64,000 bases of DNA. Origin: Actinacidiphila rubida (lineage in GTDB: Bacteria; Actinomycetota; Actinomycetes; Streptomycetales; Streptomycetaceae). The position numbers and the translations under genes are program-made. The stretch is from contig NZ_FODD01000016.1 in assembly GCF_900110255.1 (NCBI RefSeq), forward strand, positions 124,001-188,000. The letters run 5' to 3'. The notes beneath the pieces were generated by a model. It had not been told where the DNA came from. It searched no databases and was given only the letters and a program-made list of their open reading frames with translations. Shown piece after piece: positions 16,486 through 26,549 of this stretch; the first letter of the stretch is position 1; every line of letters starts with the position of its first letter.

Positions 16486-18846
16486 TCACTGGTGGCGGTG
16501 CGGGCGGTGCAGGGGACTGCGTCCCGGCGGCTGCTCCGGGGGCTTGGTGTGCGGTGTCTCCGGAACGGGACGTGACGCGGGCCGTCCCTGTGCCAGTGGC
16601 ACCGACTCCTCGTAGTGCAGGATGTCCAGCGCCGGCCCGTCGGTGAGCGTGTAGGTGGCCGTCTTCGGTGTGATCTCGACGTGCAGCCGCCGCCCGCGGA
16701 ACATCAGGCGGAACGCGATGCGGCTCAGCGCGTCCGGCAGCCGCGGGGCGAACCGCAACTCCTCGGCGTCGAACAGCCGCATCCCGCCGAACCCGGCGAC
16801 CAGCGCCATCCACGTCCCGGCGAGCGCGGCGATGTGCAGCCCGTCGCGGGCGTTGTTCTCCAGGTCCTCCAGGTCCATCAGCGCCGACTCGCCCAAGTAC
16901 TCGTAGGCCAGCGGCAGATGGCCGACCTCTGCGGCGATCACCGCCTGGCAGTAGGCGCTCAGCGACGAGTCGCGGACCGTCAGCGGCTCGTAGTACGCGA
17001 AGTTGCGGGTCTTCTGCTCCAGCGTGAACGCGTCGCCGCGCAGGTACATCGCCAGCACCAGATCGGCCTGCTTGACCACCTGCTTGCGGTACAGGTCGAA
17101 GTACGGGTAGTTCAGCATCAGCGGGTACTGGTCGGCGCCGGTGCTGTCGAAGTCCCAGCGCTGGTGCCGGGTGTAGCCCTGCGACTGCTGGTGGACGCCC
17201 AGCTCGTCGTCGAACGGCACGGTCATCGCGGCGGCCGCGTCCCGCCAGGTCGCCGTCTCCTCGTCGGTGACGCCGAGGCGCGCCGCGTGCCGCGGATGCC
17301 GTTCCGCGGCGTCCGCGGCGGCGACGAGGTTCCCCTGCGCCATCAGGTTCGTGTACACGTTGTCGTCGGCGATCGCACTGTACTCGTCGGGGCCCGTCAC
17401 CCCGTCGATGTGGAAGGCGCCGGCGTGGTCGTGGTGCCCGAGCGAGCGCCACAGCCGGGCGGTCTCCACCAGGATCTTGAGGCCGGTGTCCGCCTCGAAC
17501 GCCCCGTCGCCGGTGGCCGCCACGTAGCGGACGACCGCGTGCGCGATGTCGGCGTTCACGTGGAAGGCGGCGGTGCCCGCCGGCCAGTAGCTCGACGCCT
17601 CCTCGCCGTTGATCGTCCGCCACGGGAACGTGGCCCCCTCCAGGCCGAGTTGGCGGGCGCGCTCCTGTGCGGCCGGCAGCATGTTGCAGCGCCAGCGCAG
17701 CACCTCCGCGGCGGCCCGCGGCGCGGTGAACGTCAGCAGCGGGAGCACGAACGTCTCGGCGTCCCAGAAGGTGTGCCCGTCGTACCCCGAACCGGTCAGC
17801 CCCTTCGCGGGGATCGCGCGCTCCTCGGCGCGGGCGCCGGTCTGCAGGACGTGGAACAGCGCGAACCGCACGGCCTGCTGGATCTCGGTGTCGCCGTCGA
17901 CCTCCACGTCCGCCCGGTCCCAGAAGTCGTCCAGGTACGCGCGCTGCTGCTCCAGCAGCCCCTGCCATCCGGTGTCGCGGGCGCCCACCAGCGCCGCGTC
18001 GGCCTGGTCGCGCAGCGCCGGCAGCGAGCGCGCCCCCGACCAGCCGTAGGCGACGAACTTCTCCAGCCGCAACTTCTCGCCCTCGCCCACCACCGAGGTG
18101 ACCGTCAGCCGGGCGACGTCCTCGCTCGACTCGGCCGACAGCTGAGTCGTCGGCGGGCCGCTCACCAGGTGGTCGGCGGCGGTCGCGACCCGCAGCCGGC
18201 TTCTGCGCGTGGAGTGGATGAGCCGCAACCTGGTGCCGTGCGCGAAGTGCTCCTCGGGATCGAGCGGCGACTCCAGCGCGGCGGCCCTGCGCGGGTCGCC
18301 CGGGGTCGTGGGCAGCTCCTCGTTGGCCGCCAGCTCCGACTGCACCACCACCCGCACCTGCCCGTCCAGCGGTTCCACCTCGTAGGAGAGGGCGGCCACC
18401 GCGCGCTGCTGGAAGGACACCATCCGGGTCGAGGTCACGCGCACCGCGCGCCCCGCCGGGGACACCCACTCGCACGTGCGGCGCAGCACCCCCGCCCGCA
18501 TGTCGAGCTCGCGCACATGGGAGCGGATCGTGCCGTAGCGCAGGTCGAAGGGCTCGTCGTCGACCAGCAGCCGCACCAGCTTGCCGTTGGTGACGTTGAT
18601 GACGGTCTGCCCCGACTCCGGATAGCCGTAGCCGGCTTCCGCGTACGGCAGCGGGTGCAGCTCGTACAGGCCGTTGAGATACGTGCCCGGCAGGCCGTTC
18701 GGCTCACCCTCGTCGAGATTGCCGCGCCAGCCGATGTGCCCGTTGGACAGGGCGAACACCGACTCGCTCTGCGGCAGCAGCTCCAGGTTCAGCTCGCTCT
18801 CGCGCAGCGTCCAGGGCGCGACCTCGTACGCCGGATCGGTGATCAC
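16486..18846 (-). CDS. GH65 glycoside phosphorylase (trehalose/maltose/kojibiose phosphorylase type)
   Basis: A 786-residue cytoplasmic enzyme with the full GH65 plan: an N-terminal beta-sandwich (1-270), an alpha/alpha barrel with the general acid Glu488 in [19 protein letters not shown] near 610, and a C-terminal beta-sheet domain. GH65 phosphorylases split an alpha-glucosidic disaccharide with phosphate, giving beta-glucose 1-phosphate and glucose; the disaccharide (trehalose, maltose, kojibiose, nigerose) cannot be fixed by eye. The GTG start overlaps the stop of the HAD gene (GTGA), so both are coupled. The partner should convert beta-glucose 1-phosphate to glucose 6-phosphate. The last 40 residues are Pro/His-rich. 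Confidence 0.9.
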   Translation of the reverse strand: MITDPAYEVAPWTLRESELNLELLPQSESVFALSNGHIGWRGNLDEGEPNGLPGTYLNGLYELHPLPYAEAGYGYPESGQTVINVTNGKLVRLLVDDEPFDLRYGTIRSHVRELDMRAGVLRRTCEWVSPAGRAVRVTSTRMVSFQQRAVAALSYEVEPLDGQVRVVVQSELAANEELPTTPGDPRRAAALESPLDPEEHFAHGTRLRLIHSTRRSRLRVATAADHLVSGPPTTQLSAESSEDVARLTVTSVVGEGEKLRLEKFVAYGWSGARSLPALRDQADAALVGARDTGWQGLLEQQRAYLDDFWDRADVEVDGDTEIQQAVRFALFHVLQTGARAEERAIPAKGLTGSGYDGHTFWDAETFVLPLLTFTAPRAAAEVLRWRCNMLPAAQERARQLGLEGATFPWRTINGEEASSYWPAGTAAFHVNADIAHAVVRYVAATGDGAFEADTGLKILVETARLWRSLGHHDHAGAFHIDGVTGPDEYSAIADDNVYTNLMAQGNLVAAADAAERHPRHAARLGVTDEETATWRDAAAAMTVPFDDELGVHQQSQGYTRHQRWDFDSTGADQYPLMLNYPYFDLYRKQVVKQADLVLAMYLRGDAFTLEQKTRNFAYYEPLTVRDSSLSAYCQAVIAAEVGHLPLAYEYLGESALMDLEDLENNARDGLHIAALAGTWMALVAGFGGMRLFDAEELRFAPRLPDALSRIAFRLMFRGRRLHVEITPKTATYTLTDGPALDILHYEESVPLAQGRPASRPVPETPHTKPPEQPPGRSPLHRPHRHQ

Positions 18847-19586
18847 GCGCGCCGCCCGAGGAGGTCGGCGAGGTCGGTGACCACGGTGTCCGCCCCGTGC
18901 CTGCGCAACTCCTCGGCCTGGCCGACACGGTCCACGCCGACGACGTAGCCGAACTTGCCCTCGCGGCCCGCGTCCATGCCGACCAGCGCGTCCTCGAACA
19001 CCGCCGACTGATCCGCGGTCACCCCGAGGTCCTTGGCCGCCTCCAGGAAGGTGTCCGGCTTCGGCTTGCCGCGCAGGCCGCGCTCCAGGATCGTCAGGCC
19101 GTCCACCCGGACGTCCATCAGGTGCTCGATGCCGGCGGACACCAGCACGTCCCGGCAGTTCGCGCTCGACGAGACCACCGCGGTGCGCAGTCCGGCGGCC
19201 CGCACCGCCTCCACGTAGCGGACCGAGCCCGGATACGGCCGCACCCCCTCGGTGCGGATCTTCTCCAGCACCAGCAGGTTCTTGCGGTTGCCGAGCCCGT
19301 GCACGGTCGCCGCCTCGGGCGGGTCGTCCTCCTCCCCCTCGGGCAGCTCGATGTCCCGTGAGGCCAGGAAGGTGCGCACCCCGTCGGCCCGCGGCCGGCC
19401 GTCGACATAGGCGTCGTAGTCGCCCACGGGGTCGAAGGGGCGGAACCCGTCGCCGTCACGCTCGCGCAGGAAGGCGTCGAACATCTCCTTCCAGGCCGCG
19501 GCGTGCACCAGCGCGGTCGGCGTGAGCACGCCGTCGAGGTCGAACAGGCAGGCGCGCACGTCGGCGGGCAGACCGATCTCCGTCAT
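18843..19586 (-). CDS. HAD-family beta-phosphoglucomutase-type phosphatase
   Basis: A 247-residue HAD hydrolase: FDLDGVL with nucleophile Asp16 and acid/base Asp18, [12 protein letters not shown] (motif II Ser), GKPKPDTF (motif III Lys) and [16 protein letters not shown] (motif IV). A helical cap domain lies between residues 25 and 130, as in beta-phosphoglucomutase. The context supports beta-phosphoglucomutase: it is the first gene of a two-gene operon with the GH65 phosphorylase and overlaps it by four bases. Together they would turn a disaccharide into glucose and glucose 6-phosphate. ATG 19586 is preceded by AGGAGG. A trehalose-phosphate phosphatase-like role is less likely. Confidence 0.85.
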   Translation of the reverse strand: MTEIGLPADVRACLFDLDGVLTPTALVHAAAWKEMFDAFLRERDGDGFRPFDPVGDYDAYVDGRPRADGVRTFLASRDIELPEGEEDDPPEAATVHGLGNRKNLLVLEKIRTEGVRPYPGSVRYVEAVRAAGLRTAVVSSSANCRDVLVSAGIEHLMDVRVDGLTILERGLRGKPKPDTFLEAAKDLGVTADQSAVFEDALVGMDAGREGKFGYVVGVDRVGQAEELRRHGADTVVTDLADLLGRRA

Positions 19587-19662
19587 GCCGGTCCTCCTGC
19601 CCCTCCCGGGCGCGAGCGATGCACGACGGGGCCGAAGTCCGCCCGACTCGCCGAACGGCCCG

Positions 19663-19682
19663 CCCGGGGGATTCCCCCCGGG
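19663..19682. promoter_or_regulatory. GC-rich hairpin in divergent promoter region
   Basis: CCCGGGGG attc CCCCCGGG, an 8-bp stem between the divergent HAD and alpha/beta hydrolase genes, about 90 bases from either start. It may be a regulator site or transcript structure; no further support. Confidence 0.35.
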
Positions 19683-19772
19683 TGAACCACCGGCCTGCCG
19701 GATGGGCCGTGCACCGCGAGGCGTCCACCCTGGTGGGAACCGCACCATCCACGCCTCCCTGGGGGAACCACC

Positions 19773-21092
19773 GTGCAGACACGCCGGGCCGCCGTGCTCT
19801 CGGCCGCCGCCGTCGCCCTGTCCGCCCTGTCGAGCCGCGCCGCGTCGGCCGCCGCGCCCGCGCGCGCCTCCGGTTCCGTCCCGGCACCCTCCGGCACGCC
19901 GGGACCGGCGGCCGCGGTGTCCGGCGCCCGGGACGGCCTGGTGCGGATGGCGCTGCCCGCGCCGAGCGGGCCGTACGCCGTCGGGACCGTCGCGCTGCGG
20001 CTGGTGGACCGCTCGCGGCCCGACCCATGGGTGGCGCGCCCGTACCGCGAGCTGATGGTGTCCGTGCGCTATCCCGCGGGCCGCGCCTCGGGCCACCCGC
20101 CGGCCCCGCAGATGCTGCCCGGCGAGGCCGCCGCTTTCGTCGGTCTGAACAGCCTGCAGGGAGTGCCCGCCGAGCGCGTCGACTGGGCGGCGACGCCCAC
20201 CCACGCGCACCAGGGCGCCGCGGCCGCGGTCGGGCGGTTCCCCGTGGTGCTGTACTCGCCCGGCGCCGGCGACCCGCGGAGTCTGGGCACCACGTTCTGC
20301 GACGACCTCGCCTCGCGCGGCCACGTGGTCGTGGCGATCGACCACACCTACGACGCGGCCGGCGTGGAGTTCCCCGGCGGCCGGGTCGAACTCAGCGTGC
20401 TGCCCGCCGAGTTCGCGAAAGTCGTGCCCGACCCCGAGCACCCGGACCCGGCGAAGGTCGCGCCGCTGCTGCGCAGGACGGTCGACGTACGGGTGGCCGA
20501 CACCCGGTTCGTCCTCGACCGGCTGCCGGACGTGCTCGCGCCCCGGCTCCGCGACGCCGTGGACCTCCGGCGCGTCGGCATGTTCGGCCACTCGGCCGGC
20601 GGCTTCACGGCGCTCGAGGCGATGTACGAGGACCCGCGGATCGCGGCTGCCGCGAACTTCGACGGTGTGACCGCGTACGTGATGGACGACCCCGACCGCG
20701 GCTACCTGTCACCGGTCGCCGCCCACGGCCTGGACCGCCCCTTCCTGCTCGTCGGCAAGGACGGCAACACCCGTCGGACGGTGCCCTCCTGGGACGCGCT
20801 GTGGCGGCACAGCAGTGGCCCGCGGCACGGCCTGACGCTGCGCGGCGCCGCACACGCCACATACACCGACGCCGAGGTCCTCGTGCCGCAGATCGCCCGC
20901 GCCCTCGACCTGCCGCGGGCCACAGTCACCGGGCTGATCGGCACGATCGCGCCGCGCCGGGCCGTCACCACCGGACGGACCTGCCTGGCCGCGTTCTTCG
21001 GCCACTACCTCCGTCCCCCGGTCACCGCCCAGGGCCCGGGCCCGCTGGAGTGGCCGTCGCTCCAGCTGCCCGACCTGCGCCCGTTCGTCTGA
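19773..21092 (+). CDS. Secreted alpha/beta hydrolase (PAF-acetylhydrolase/polyester-hydrolase-like)
   Basis: A 439-residue exported esterase or lipase. The N terminus [20 protein letters not shown] with the twin arginine and an AxA site (SRAASAAAP) indicates Tat or Sec export. The hydrolase core has [10 protein letters not shown] (oxyanion region), the nucleophile Ser274 in [16 protein letters not shown], and a His near 361 in [10 protein letters not shown]. The overall pattern resembles platelet-activating-factor acetylhydrolase and chlorophyllase-like lipases. GTG 19773 is preceded by GGGGGAA. It is monocistronic and ends in a strong bidirectional terminator. The substrate is unknown; extracellular lipids or esters are likely. 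Confidence 0.82.
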   Translation: MQTRRAAVLSAAAVALSALSSRAASAAAPARASGSVPAPSGTPGPAAAVSGARDGLVRMALPAPSGPYAVGTVALRLVDRSRPDPWVARPYRELMVSVRYPAGRASGHPPAPQMLPGEAAAFVGLNSLQGVPAERVDWAATPTHAHQGAAAAVGRFPVVLYSPGAGDPRSLGTTFCDDLASRGHVVVAIDHTYDAAGVEFPGGRVELSVLPAEFAKVVPDPEHPDPAKVAPLLRRTVDVRVADTRFVLDRLPDVLAPRLRDAVDLRRVGMFGHSAGGFTALEAMYEDPRIAAAANFDGVTAYVMDDPDRGYLSPVAAHGLDRPFLLVGKDGNTRRTVPSWDALWRHSSGPRHGLTLRGAAHATYTDAEVLVPQIARALDLPRATVTGLIGTIAPRRAVTTGRTCLAAFFGHYLRPPVTAQGPGPLEWPSLQLPDLRPFV

Positions 21093-21099
21093 CGGACGC

Positions 21100-21165
21100 C
21101 TCGCGCCGGCCGGCGTGTCGCCTGCCGTGAACGGCGGCGTGCGACACGCCGGCCGCTGCCGCGAG
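21100..21165. terminator. Long bidirectional terminator between converging genes
   Basis: A perfect 15-bp stem (21107-21121 with 21141-21155) around a 19-base loop, extended by an outer CTCGCG/CGCGAG stem. It sits between the stops of the alpha/beta hydrolase and the PfkB kinase genes. Confidence 0.8.
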
Positions 21166-21172
21166 CGAGCGC

Positions 21173-22135
21173 CTACAACGCCAGGTCCGCGCGGCCCGGC
21201 GGGTCGGCGCCCGTCCGCGTGCAGGTCAGCGCGGCCGCTCGGGCGGCCAGCGTCAGCGCCCCGCCCAGGACCGGTGGGAGGCCACCGCGCCCGGTGGCCT
21301 CCCGCAGCCGCGCACGGCTCTCGGGGGCCGGGCCCAGCAGTCCGGCGTCGAGCAGGGCGCTGATCAGGGCGGACGTGAACGCGTCACCCGCGCCGATGGT
21401 GTCGGCCACGGTGACCCGGGGCGCCGGCACCTCGAGCGTGCCGCTTCGCCACCAGGCCCGCGCACCCCGCGCGCCGCGCGTCACGACCACCAGCGACGGG
21501 CCGCCGCCGGTGGCCCAGTGACGGGCCGTCGCGTCCGGGTCGGCACCGGGGTACAGCCACGCCAGGTCCTCGTCGCTCGCCTTCACGACGTCGCTGGCCG
21601 CGACCAGGGCCTCGACCCGCTCCCGTTGCCCTTCGGCCGGGCCCAGCAGGTCCGGCCGCAGGTTGGGGTCGTACGAGACGGTGGCGCGGGGCGCCGCCCA
21701 CCGCACGGCCGCGAGCACCGTGTCGGCGCCCGGCGGCAGGGCCGCCGCGATCGACCCGGTGTGCAGATGCGCGACCGGACCGGACCGCACGGCCGCCGCC
21801 GCCTCGGCCGTCAGCGACCAGGAGATGTCGAAGGTGTAGCCGGCCGCGCCCGACGCGTCGAGCGTCGCCGTCGCGGTGGACGTCGCCTCCCCGGTGACCG
21901 AACCGGGGATCAGCAGCACGCCGCCCTCGCGCAGGTGCCGGCGCAGCCGCCCGCCGTGCGCGTCACGACCCACCCGGGTGGCCAGGCGTACGGGATGGCC
22001 GAGGCGGCCCAGGCCGAGCGCCACGTTCGCGGGGGAGCCTCCGGGCAGCGCCCGGCCGACCCCGCCCGCCGCGTCCACCACGACGTCGGCGAGCGCCTCG
22101 CCGACCACCAGCGCGGGCGCCGCGGTGAACGTCAC
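21173..22135 (-). CDS. PfkB-family sugar kinase (probable fructokinase)
   Basis: A 320-residue ribokinase-fold enzyme. PfkB signature 1 lies at GRALPGGSPANVALGLGRLG (about 27-46), and signature 2, VADTIGAGDAFTSAL, has the catalytic Asp near 251. It would phosphorylate a free sugar with ATP in the cytoplasm. As the last gene of the sugar-alcohol operon, it most likely phosphorylates the ketose (fructose or similar) made by the upstream zinc dehydrogenase. The GTG start overlaps that gene's stop as GTGA. Fructose is an inference; xylulose or tagatose are not excluded. Confidence 0.87.
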   Translation of the reverse strand: MTFTAAPALVVGEALADVVVDAAGGVGRALPGGSPANVALGLGRLGHPVRLATRVGRDAHGGRLRRHLREGGVLLIPGSVTGEATSTATATLDASGAAGYTFDISWSLTAEAAAAVRSGPVAHLHTGSIAAALPPGADTVLAAVRWAAPRATVSYDPNLRPDLLGPAEGQRERVEALVAASDVVKASDEDLAWLYPGADPDATARHWATGGGPSLVVVTRGARGARAWWRSGTLEVPAPRVTVADTIGAGDAFTSALISALLDAGLLGPAPESRARLREATGRGGLPPVLGGALTLAARAAALTCTRTGADPPGRADLAL

Positions 22136-23121
22136 GGCACCACCTGGATCTTGCGGCCCCGGCCCGCGCTGAACCGCTGGAGGGCCGCGGCGTAGTCCAC
22201 CAGCGGCAGCCGGTCGCTGATGAACACCTCCGGGTCGAGCACCCCGCCGGCGAACAGTTCGGCGGCCCGTTCGTAGCTGTGCAGCACCGCCATCGACCCG
22301 GTGATGGTGATCTCCTGGTTGTAGATGCGGTACGGGTCGATGGTCGCGCGGGTCGCGTAGTCGGCGACGCCGAACTGCAGGAACGTGCCGCCCTTGCCGA
22401 CGCGCTCCAGGCCGTCCTGGATGGCCGCCGCGTTGCCCGTCGCGTCGATCACGACGTCCCAGCCGCGCGGCCGGTCGATCGCGGCGGCGCTGGTCGCCGT
22501 GGCACCGCACCCCAACGCCCGTGCGGTGGCCAGGCGTTCCTCATTGACGTCGACCACGTCGACGCCCGCGGCGCCGGTCCGCTTGGCCAGCTCCAGCATC
22601 ATCAGGCCCATGGTTCCCGAGCCGTAGATCAGCACGTGCGCCGCCAGCCGGGAGCTCAGCACGTCGTATCCGCGGACCGCGCAGGACAGCGGCTCGATCA
22701 GCGCGGCGTCGCGGGTGGCCACGTGCTCCGGCAGTTTGACGCAGTTGGCCGCGGGGGCTGCCGCGAACTCGGCCGCGCCGCCGGGCTTCGTGACGCCGAT
22801 GGCGTTCCACCGTTCGCACAGGTTGTTGCGGCCGATCCGGCAGTAGTGGCAGGCGTGGCAGTACAGCGACGGATCGACGGCCACCCGGTCCCCGACGGCG
22901 AGTCCGGCGACCCCGGAGCCCACGGCGACGATCTCGCCCGCGAACTCGTGGCCCGGCACGATCGGCAGCGTCGGCGCGAACTCGCCCTGCAGGATGTGCA
23001 GATCGGTGCCGCACAGCCCGCATGCGGCGACCTGCACCACCACCTCGCCCCGGCCGGGTGCCGGGTCGTCGACGGTCTCGATGCCCACGACACCGGGGGA
23101 GCTGATGACGGCTGCCTTCAC
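22132..23121 (-). CDS. Zinc-dependent polyol dehydrogenase (sorbitol dehydrogenase-like MDR)
   Basis: A 329-residue medium-chain dehydrogenase. Catalytic zinc ligands are in ACGLCGTDLH and GHEFAGE, and the structural zinc cysteines in YCHACHYCRIGRNNLC. The NAD-binding motif is IYGSGTMGLMML, with a following acidic VDVNEE that favours NAD over NADP. It would oxidise a sugar alcohol to a ketose. Both ends overlap neighbours by four bases (GTGA), so translation is coupled along the operon. The transporter, dehydrogenase and kinase combination supports sorbitol, mannitol or a similar polyol as substrate. Confidence 0.88.
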   Translation of the reverse strand: MKAAVISSPGVVGIETVDDPAPGRGEVVVQVAACGLCGTDLHILQGEFAPTLPIVPGHEFAGEIVAVGSGVAGLAVGDRVAVDPSLYCHACHYCRIGRNNLCERWNAIGVTKPGGAAEFAAAPAANCVKLPEHVATRDAALIEPLSCAVRGYDVLSSRLAAHVLIYGSGTMGLMMLELAKRTGAAGVDVVDVNEERLATARALGCGATATSAAAIDRPRGWDVVIDATGNAAAIQDGLERVGKGGTFLQFGVADYATRATIDPYRIYNQEITITGSMAVLHSYERAAELFAGGVLDPEVFISDRLPLVDYAAALQRFSAGRGRKIQVVP

Positions 23122-24008
23122 TTGACGGCTCCAAGGGAGAGGCCCTGGACGAGCTTGTCCTGGGCGGCGAACCCGGCGGCGAGCACCGGGAGGGAGATGC
23201 AGACGGCCGCCGCGCACACCTTCGCCAGGAACAGGCCCTGGCTGGTGACGAATCCGGTCAGGAAGACCGGCGCGGTACCGGCCACGACGCCGGTGAGCAC
23301 GCGGGCGAACAGCAGCTCGTTCCAGCTGAAGATGAACGAGATGAGGGCGGTCGCGGCGATGCCCGGCAGGACCACCGGGGTCACGATGCGGGTGAGGACG
23401 GTCGGCAGCCCGGCGCCGTCGATCTGCGCGGCCTCCATGATCGCCACCGGCACGTCGGCCAGGAACGACCGCATCATCCACACCGCGATCGGCAGGTTCA
23501 TCGAGGTGTAGAGCACGACCAGCAGCCAGATGTCGTCCAGCAGACCGGCGTTCTTCGCGATCAGGTACACCGGCAGCAGCCCGGCGACCGCCGGCAGCAT
23601 CTTGGTGGACAGGAAGAAGAACATCACGTCCGTCCACTTGCGCACCGGCCGGATCGACAGCGCGTACGCGGCCGGGATCGCCAGCAGCAGCACCAGGGCG
23701 GTCGATGCCAGGCTGGCCGTCAGCGAGTTGACCAGCGGCGGCCACGGGCTGACGCCGGTTCCGGAGCCGAAGAACTCGCGGTAGCCGTGCAGCGTCAGCG
23801 ACGCGCCGACGTGCGGGGGGTTGGCGGCCGCGTCCTGCTCGCTGTGCAGGGAGGTGAGCACCATCCACGCGAAGGGCAGGAAGAACACGATCCCGCAGGC
23901 CCAGGCCAGCAGCCCGAGCAGGCCGCGGTGCCGTCGCTCGCGGGCCCGTGCCCGGCCGGACGCGCCGGAGAGGGGCCGCACCCCCGCGGTGGCCAGGGTG
24001 GTCGCCAT
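23118..24008 (-). CDS. Sugar-alcohol ABC transporter permease, MalG type
   Basis: A 296-residue inner membrane permease with six predicted helices. The ATPase-contacting EAA loop reads EAAQIDGAGLPTVLTRIVTPV (about 205-225). The N-terminal 40 residues are cytoplasmic and arginine-rich. It forms the channel with the permease encoded just upstream; its ATG overlaps that gene's stop (ATGA). No ATP-binding subunit is encoded in the operon. Streptomyces sugar importers of this class commonly share the MsiK ATPase encoded elsewhere. Confidence 0.92.
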   Translation of the reverse strand: MATTLATAGVRPLSGASGRARARERRHRGLLGLLAWACGIVFFLPFAWMVLTSLHSEQDAAANPPHVGASLTLHGYREFFGSGTGVSPWPPLVNSLTASLASTALVLLLAIPAAYALSIRPVRKWTDVMFFFLSTKMLPAVAGLLPVYLIAKNAGLLDDIWLLVVLYTSMNLPIAVWMMRSFLADVPVAIMEAAQIDGAGLPTVLTRIVTPVVLPGIAATALISFIFSWNELLFARVLTGVVAGTAPVFLTGFVTSQGLFLAKVCAAAVCISLPVLAAGFAAQDKLVQGLSLGAVK

Positions 24009-24979
24009 CAGCGGATCTCCTCTCGGAACAGCGACGAGACGGTCCGCAGCGCGAACGTCGCCACGATGATCGACAGGGCGACGACGATCACGCCCTCGGC
24101 GGACGCCTGCCCGTAGTCGTGCGCCTGGTAGAAGGTCGTGTAGACGGCGTACGGCAGGTTCGCGGTGCCCAGGCCGCCGGAGGTGAGGGTGAACACCGCG
24201 TCGAAGTTCTGCACCACGTACACCGTGCCGAGCAGCGCGGCCAGTTCGAGGTAGCGGCGCAGGTGCGGGAACGTCAGGTAGCGGAAGACCTGCCAGGCCC
24301 CGGCGCCGTCCACCCGGGCCGCCTCGACGACGTCGGTGGGACGGCTCTGCAGGCCGGCCAGCAGGATCAGCATCATGAACGGCGTCCACTGCCAGATCAG
24401 CGACGCCTCCACCGCCAGCTTCGGCGACTGCGACAGCCAGTCCGGCTGCGGCGCGTCATGGCTGCCGAACAGCCGCCACACCCAGGACAGCGTGCCGTTG
24501 ATCAGCCCGTACGAGGCGTTGTACAGGGCGTGCTTCCACAGCAGCGCGGATGCCACCGGCACCACCAGGAACGGGGTGATCAGCAGGGTGCGCACGATCC
24601 CCCGTCCCGGGAAGCGCCGGTCGAGCAGGAGCGCGAGGCCGAGACCCAGCACCAGGCTGACCAGCACCACCGCCACGGTCAGCACCACCGTGGTGGTCAG
24701 CGACGAGCGCAGCTGGGGATCGGTGAACTCGGTGCTGTAGTTGGACAGTCCGGCGAAGCCGCGGTCGCCCGGGTCCAGCGCGTTCCAGCGCATGAAGGAG
24801 ATCACCAGCGTGCCGACGAACGGCAGTTGGGTCACCACGATCATGAAGACCAGGGCCGGCAGCAGCGGGGCCCTGCGGGACCAGGCTCCGCGCGGCCGGG
24901 CGTGCGGCGGGGAGGTGCCGGCGCGCCCGGTCGCGGCACGTGCGGCGGACGACCGCCGGAAGAGCGCCTGGGAACTCAT
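24008..24979 (-). CDS. Sugar-alcohol ABC transporter permease, MalF type
   Basis: A 323-residue permease with six helices and the EAA loop VEAARVDGAGAWQVFRYLTFP (about 220-240). A 35-residue Ser/Arg/Pro-rich cytoplasmic head precedes the first helix. It begins one base after the stop of the binding-protein gene (TGAGATG) and overlaps the second permease by four bases. With that protein it should import a polyol or sugar delivered by the lipoprotein. It most resembles permeases of sorbitol/mannitol importers (SmoF/MtlF). Confidence 0.92.
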   Translation of the reverse strand: MSSQALFRRSSAARAATGRAGTSPPHARPRGAWSRRAPLLPALVFMIVVTQLPFVGTLVISFMRWNALDPGDRGFAGLSNYSTEFTDPQLRSSLTTTVVLTVAVVLVSLVLGLGLALLLDRRFPGRGIVRTLLITPFLVVPVASALLWKHALYNASYGLINGTLSWVWRLFGSHDAPQPDWLSQSPKLAVEASLIWQWTPFMMLILLAGLQSRPTDVVEAARVDGAGAWQVFRYLTFPHLRRYLELAALLGTVYVVQNFDAVFTLTSGGLGTANLPYAVYTTFYQAHDYGQASAEGVIVVALSIIVATFALRTVSSLFREEIR

Positions 24980-24980
24980 C

Positions 24981-26348
24981 TCACTGCCCCGCGTACTTGG
25001 CCGCGACCTTCTCGGCCAGCGTCTGACCGGTGTGCAGCGCGCTGTCGACGCTCGTGCGGCCCGCGATGGCCGAACTGATCTCCTGGGACACCTTGGTGCC
25101 CAGGTCGGTGAACTCGGGGATGTCGACGAACTGGATGCCGGGTGCCGGGCGCGGCTGCACGCCCGGGTCGGCCGGGTCGGCGGCCTGCAGCGCGGTCAGC
25201 GTGGGCTTGGCGAAGGTCGAGGAGGCGGCCACGTAGTCGGGGTCGGAGTATGTCGAGGTGCGCTTCCCCGCCGGGACGCGCGACCAGCCGAGCTGCTTGC
25301 CGACCAGTTGCTCGTACCCCTTGCCCGACGCCCAGGAGATGAACTTCCAGGCGTCGTCCTGGTGCGTGGACGCCTTCTGCAGGCCCCAGGCCCAGGTGTA
25401 GAGCCAGCCCGAGCTCTTGGTCCGGTCGACCGGTGCGGGCGCGTAGCCGATCTTCCCGGCGACCGGTGAGTCGGAGGCCTCCAGCGAGCCGGCGGCGGAC
25501 GTGGCGTCGTACCACATGGCGGCCTTGCTCTGCTCCAGGTCGTTCAGGCACTCGGTGAACCCGGCCTGCGGGGCGCCGGCTTCGCCGTGCGCGCGCACCA
25601 GGCCGACGTAGAAGGACACGGCCTTGGTGAACTCGGGGCTGTCGACCTGGGCCTTCCAGTCCTTGGTGAACCAGGTGCCGCCCATGGTGTTCACCACCGT
25701 CGTCAGCGGCGCCATCACCTCACCCCAACCGGGCTGCCCGCGCAGGCAGATGCCCTTCATCCCGGGCTGGGCGCCGTCCGCCTTCGCCGCGAGATCGGCC
25801 ACCTGCGCCCAGGTGGGTGCCGCGGGCATCGTCAGGCCCTTCGCCGCGAAGACGTCCTTGCGGTACATCAGGAACGAGGACTCGCCGTAGAACGGCTCCG
25901 CGTAGATCTGCCCGTTGTACGTCAGCGACTGCGCAATGGCCGGCAGGACGTCGCTCTGCGCGAACGCGGTGTCCGCGGAGGAGTGCGAACTCAGCGACGC
26001 CAGCCAGCCGTTCCTGGCGAAGATCGGCGCCTCGTAGTTGGAGATCGAGGCCACGTCGTACTGCCCCGCCTGGCTGGAGAAGTCCTGCGTGATCTTGTCC
26101 CGCACGTCGTCCTCGGGCAGCACGGTGAAGTTGACCTTGATTCCCGTGGACTTGGTGAAGTCGGCGGCGGTGAGCCTCTGCAGGTCCACCATCTGCGGGT
26201 TGTTGACCATCAGGACGTTGATGGCGTGGGACCCCGACCCGCCGGCGCCGCCGGCACCGGAGCAGGCGGCGGCGAGGAGCGTGCCGCAGACCGCGAGGGC
26301 GAGCGGTGGCACGGTACGGCGGGCCGAACGCGAGGTGTGGAGTGTCAT
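24981..26348 (-). CDS. Extracellular solute-binding lipoprotein of the polyol ABC importer
   Basis: A 455-residue family 1 solute-binding protein. The signal peptide ends in the lipobox LLAAACS with the lipid-modified Cys near 29, followed by a Gly/Ser linker and the two-lobed binding domain starting HAINVLMVNNPQMVDLQ. The pattern (PTWAQVADLAAKAD, GLMYRKDVF-like FLMYRKDVFAAKG, SGWLYTWAWGLQKAS) resembles the SmoE/MtlE group that binds sorbitol and mannitol. It is the first gene of the operon. The promoter region carries three TGCCCG repeats that match the regulator's own promoter. Confidence 0.9.
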   Translation of the reverse strand: MTLHTSRSARRTVPPLALAVCGTLLAAACSGAGGAGGSGSHAINVLMVNNPQMVDLQRLTAADFTKSTGIKVNFTVLPEDDVRDKITQDFSSQAGQYDVASISNYEAPIFARNGWLASLSSHSSADTAFAQSDVLPAIAQSLTYNGQIYAEPFYGESSFLMYRKDVFAAKGLTMPAAPTWAQVADLAAKADGAQPGMKGICLRGQPGWGEVMAPLTTVVNTMGGTWFTKDWKAQVDSPEFTKAVSFYVGLVRAHGEAGAPQAGFTECLNDLEQSKAAMWYDATSAAGSLEASDSPVAGKIGYAPAPVDRTKSSGWLYTWAWGLQKASTHQDDAWKFISWASGKGYEQLVGKQLGWSRVPAGKRTSTYSDPDYVAASSTFAKPTLTALQAADPADPGVQPRPAPGIQFVDIPEFTDLGTKVSQEISSAIAGRTSVDSALHTGQTLAEKVAAKYAGQ

Positions 26349-26487
26349 GGTGCGTCCCTTTCCTGGCAGGGGGGAGGGTGTGACGCCTGGACGGATGCGC
26401 GAAGGAGGGGTCGGGGAGTCAGCAGGGTGAAGAGAGGAAGGAGTGGTGGCAGTGAAGGGATGGGGAAGTGGGGGAAGGGGGACGGGA

Positions 26488-26516
26488 GGTGCCCGGTGCT
26501 GCCCGGAGTTGCCCGC
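26488..26516. promoter_or_regulatory. Candidate DeoR-regulator operator at the polyol operon promoter
   Basis: Three copies of TGCCCG start at 26490, 26500 and 26510, exactly 10 bases apart. The first 18 bases, GGTGCCCGGTGCTGCCCG (26488-26505), recur identically at 27345-27362 before the regulator gene. Helix-phased direct repeats are typical of DeoR-family operators. The element lies 140 bases upstream of the binding-protein ATG. Confidence 0.6.
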
Positions 26517-26549
26517 GTCACGGGCGGAGGAAGGGGGCTGAGCGGTGGG

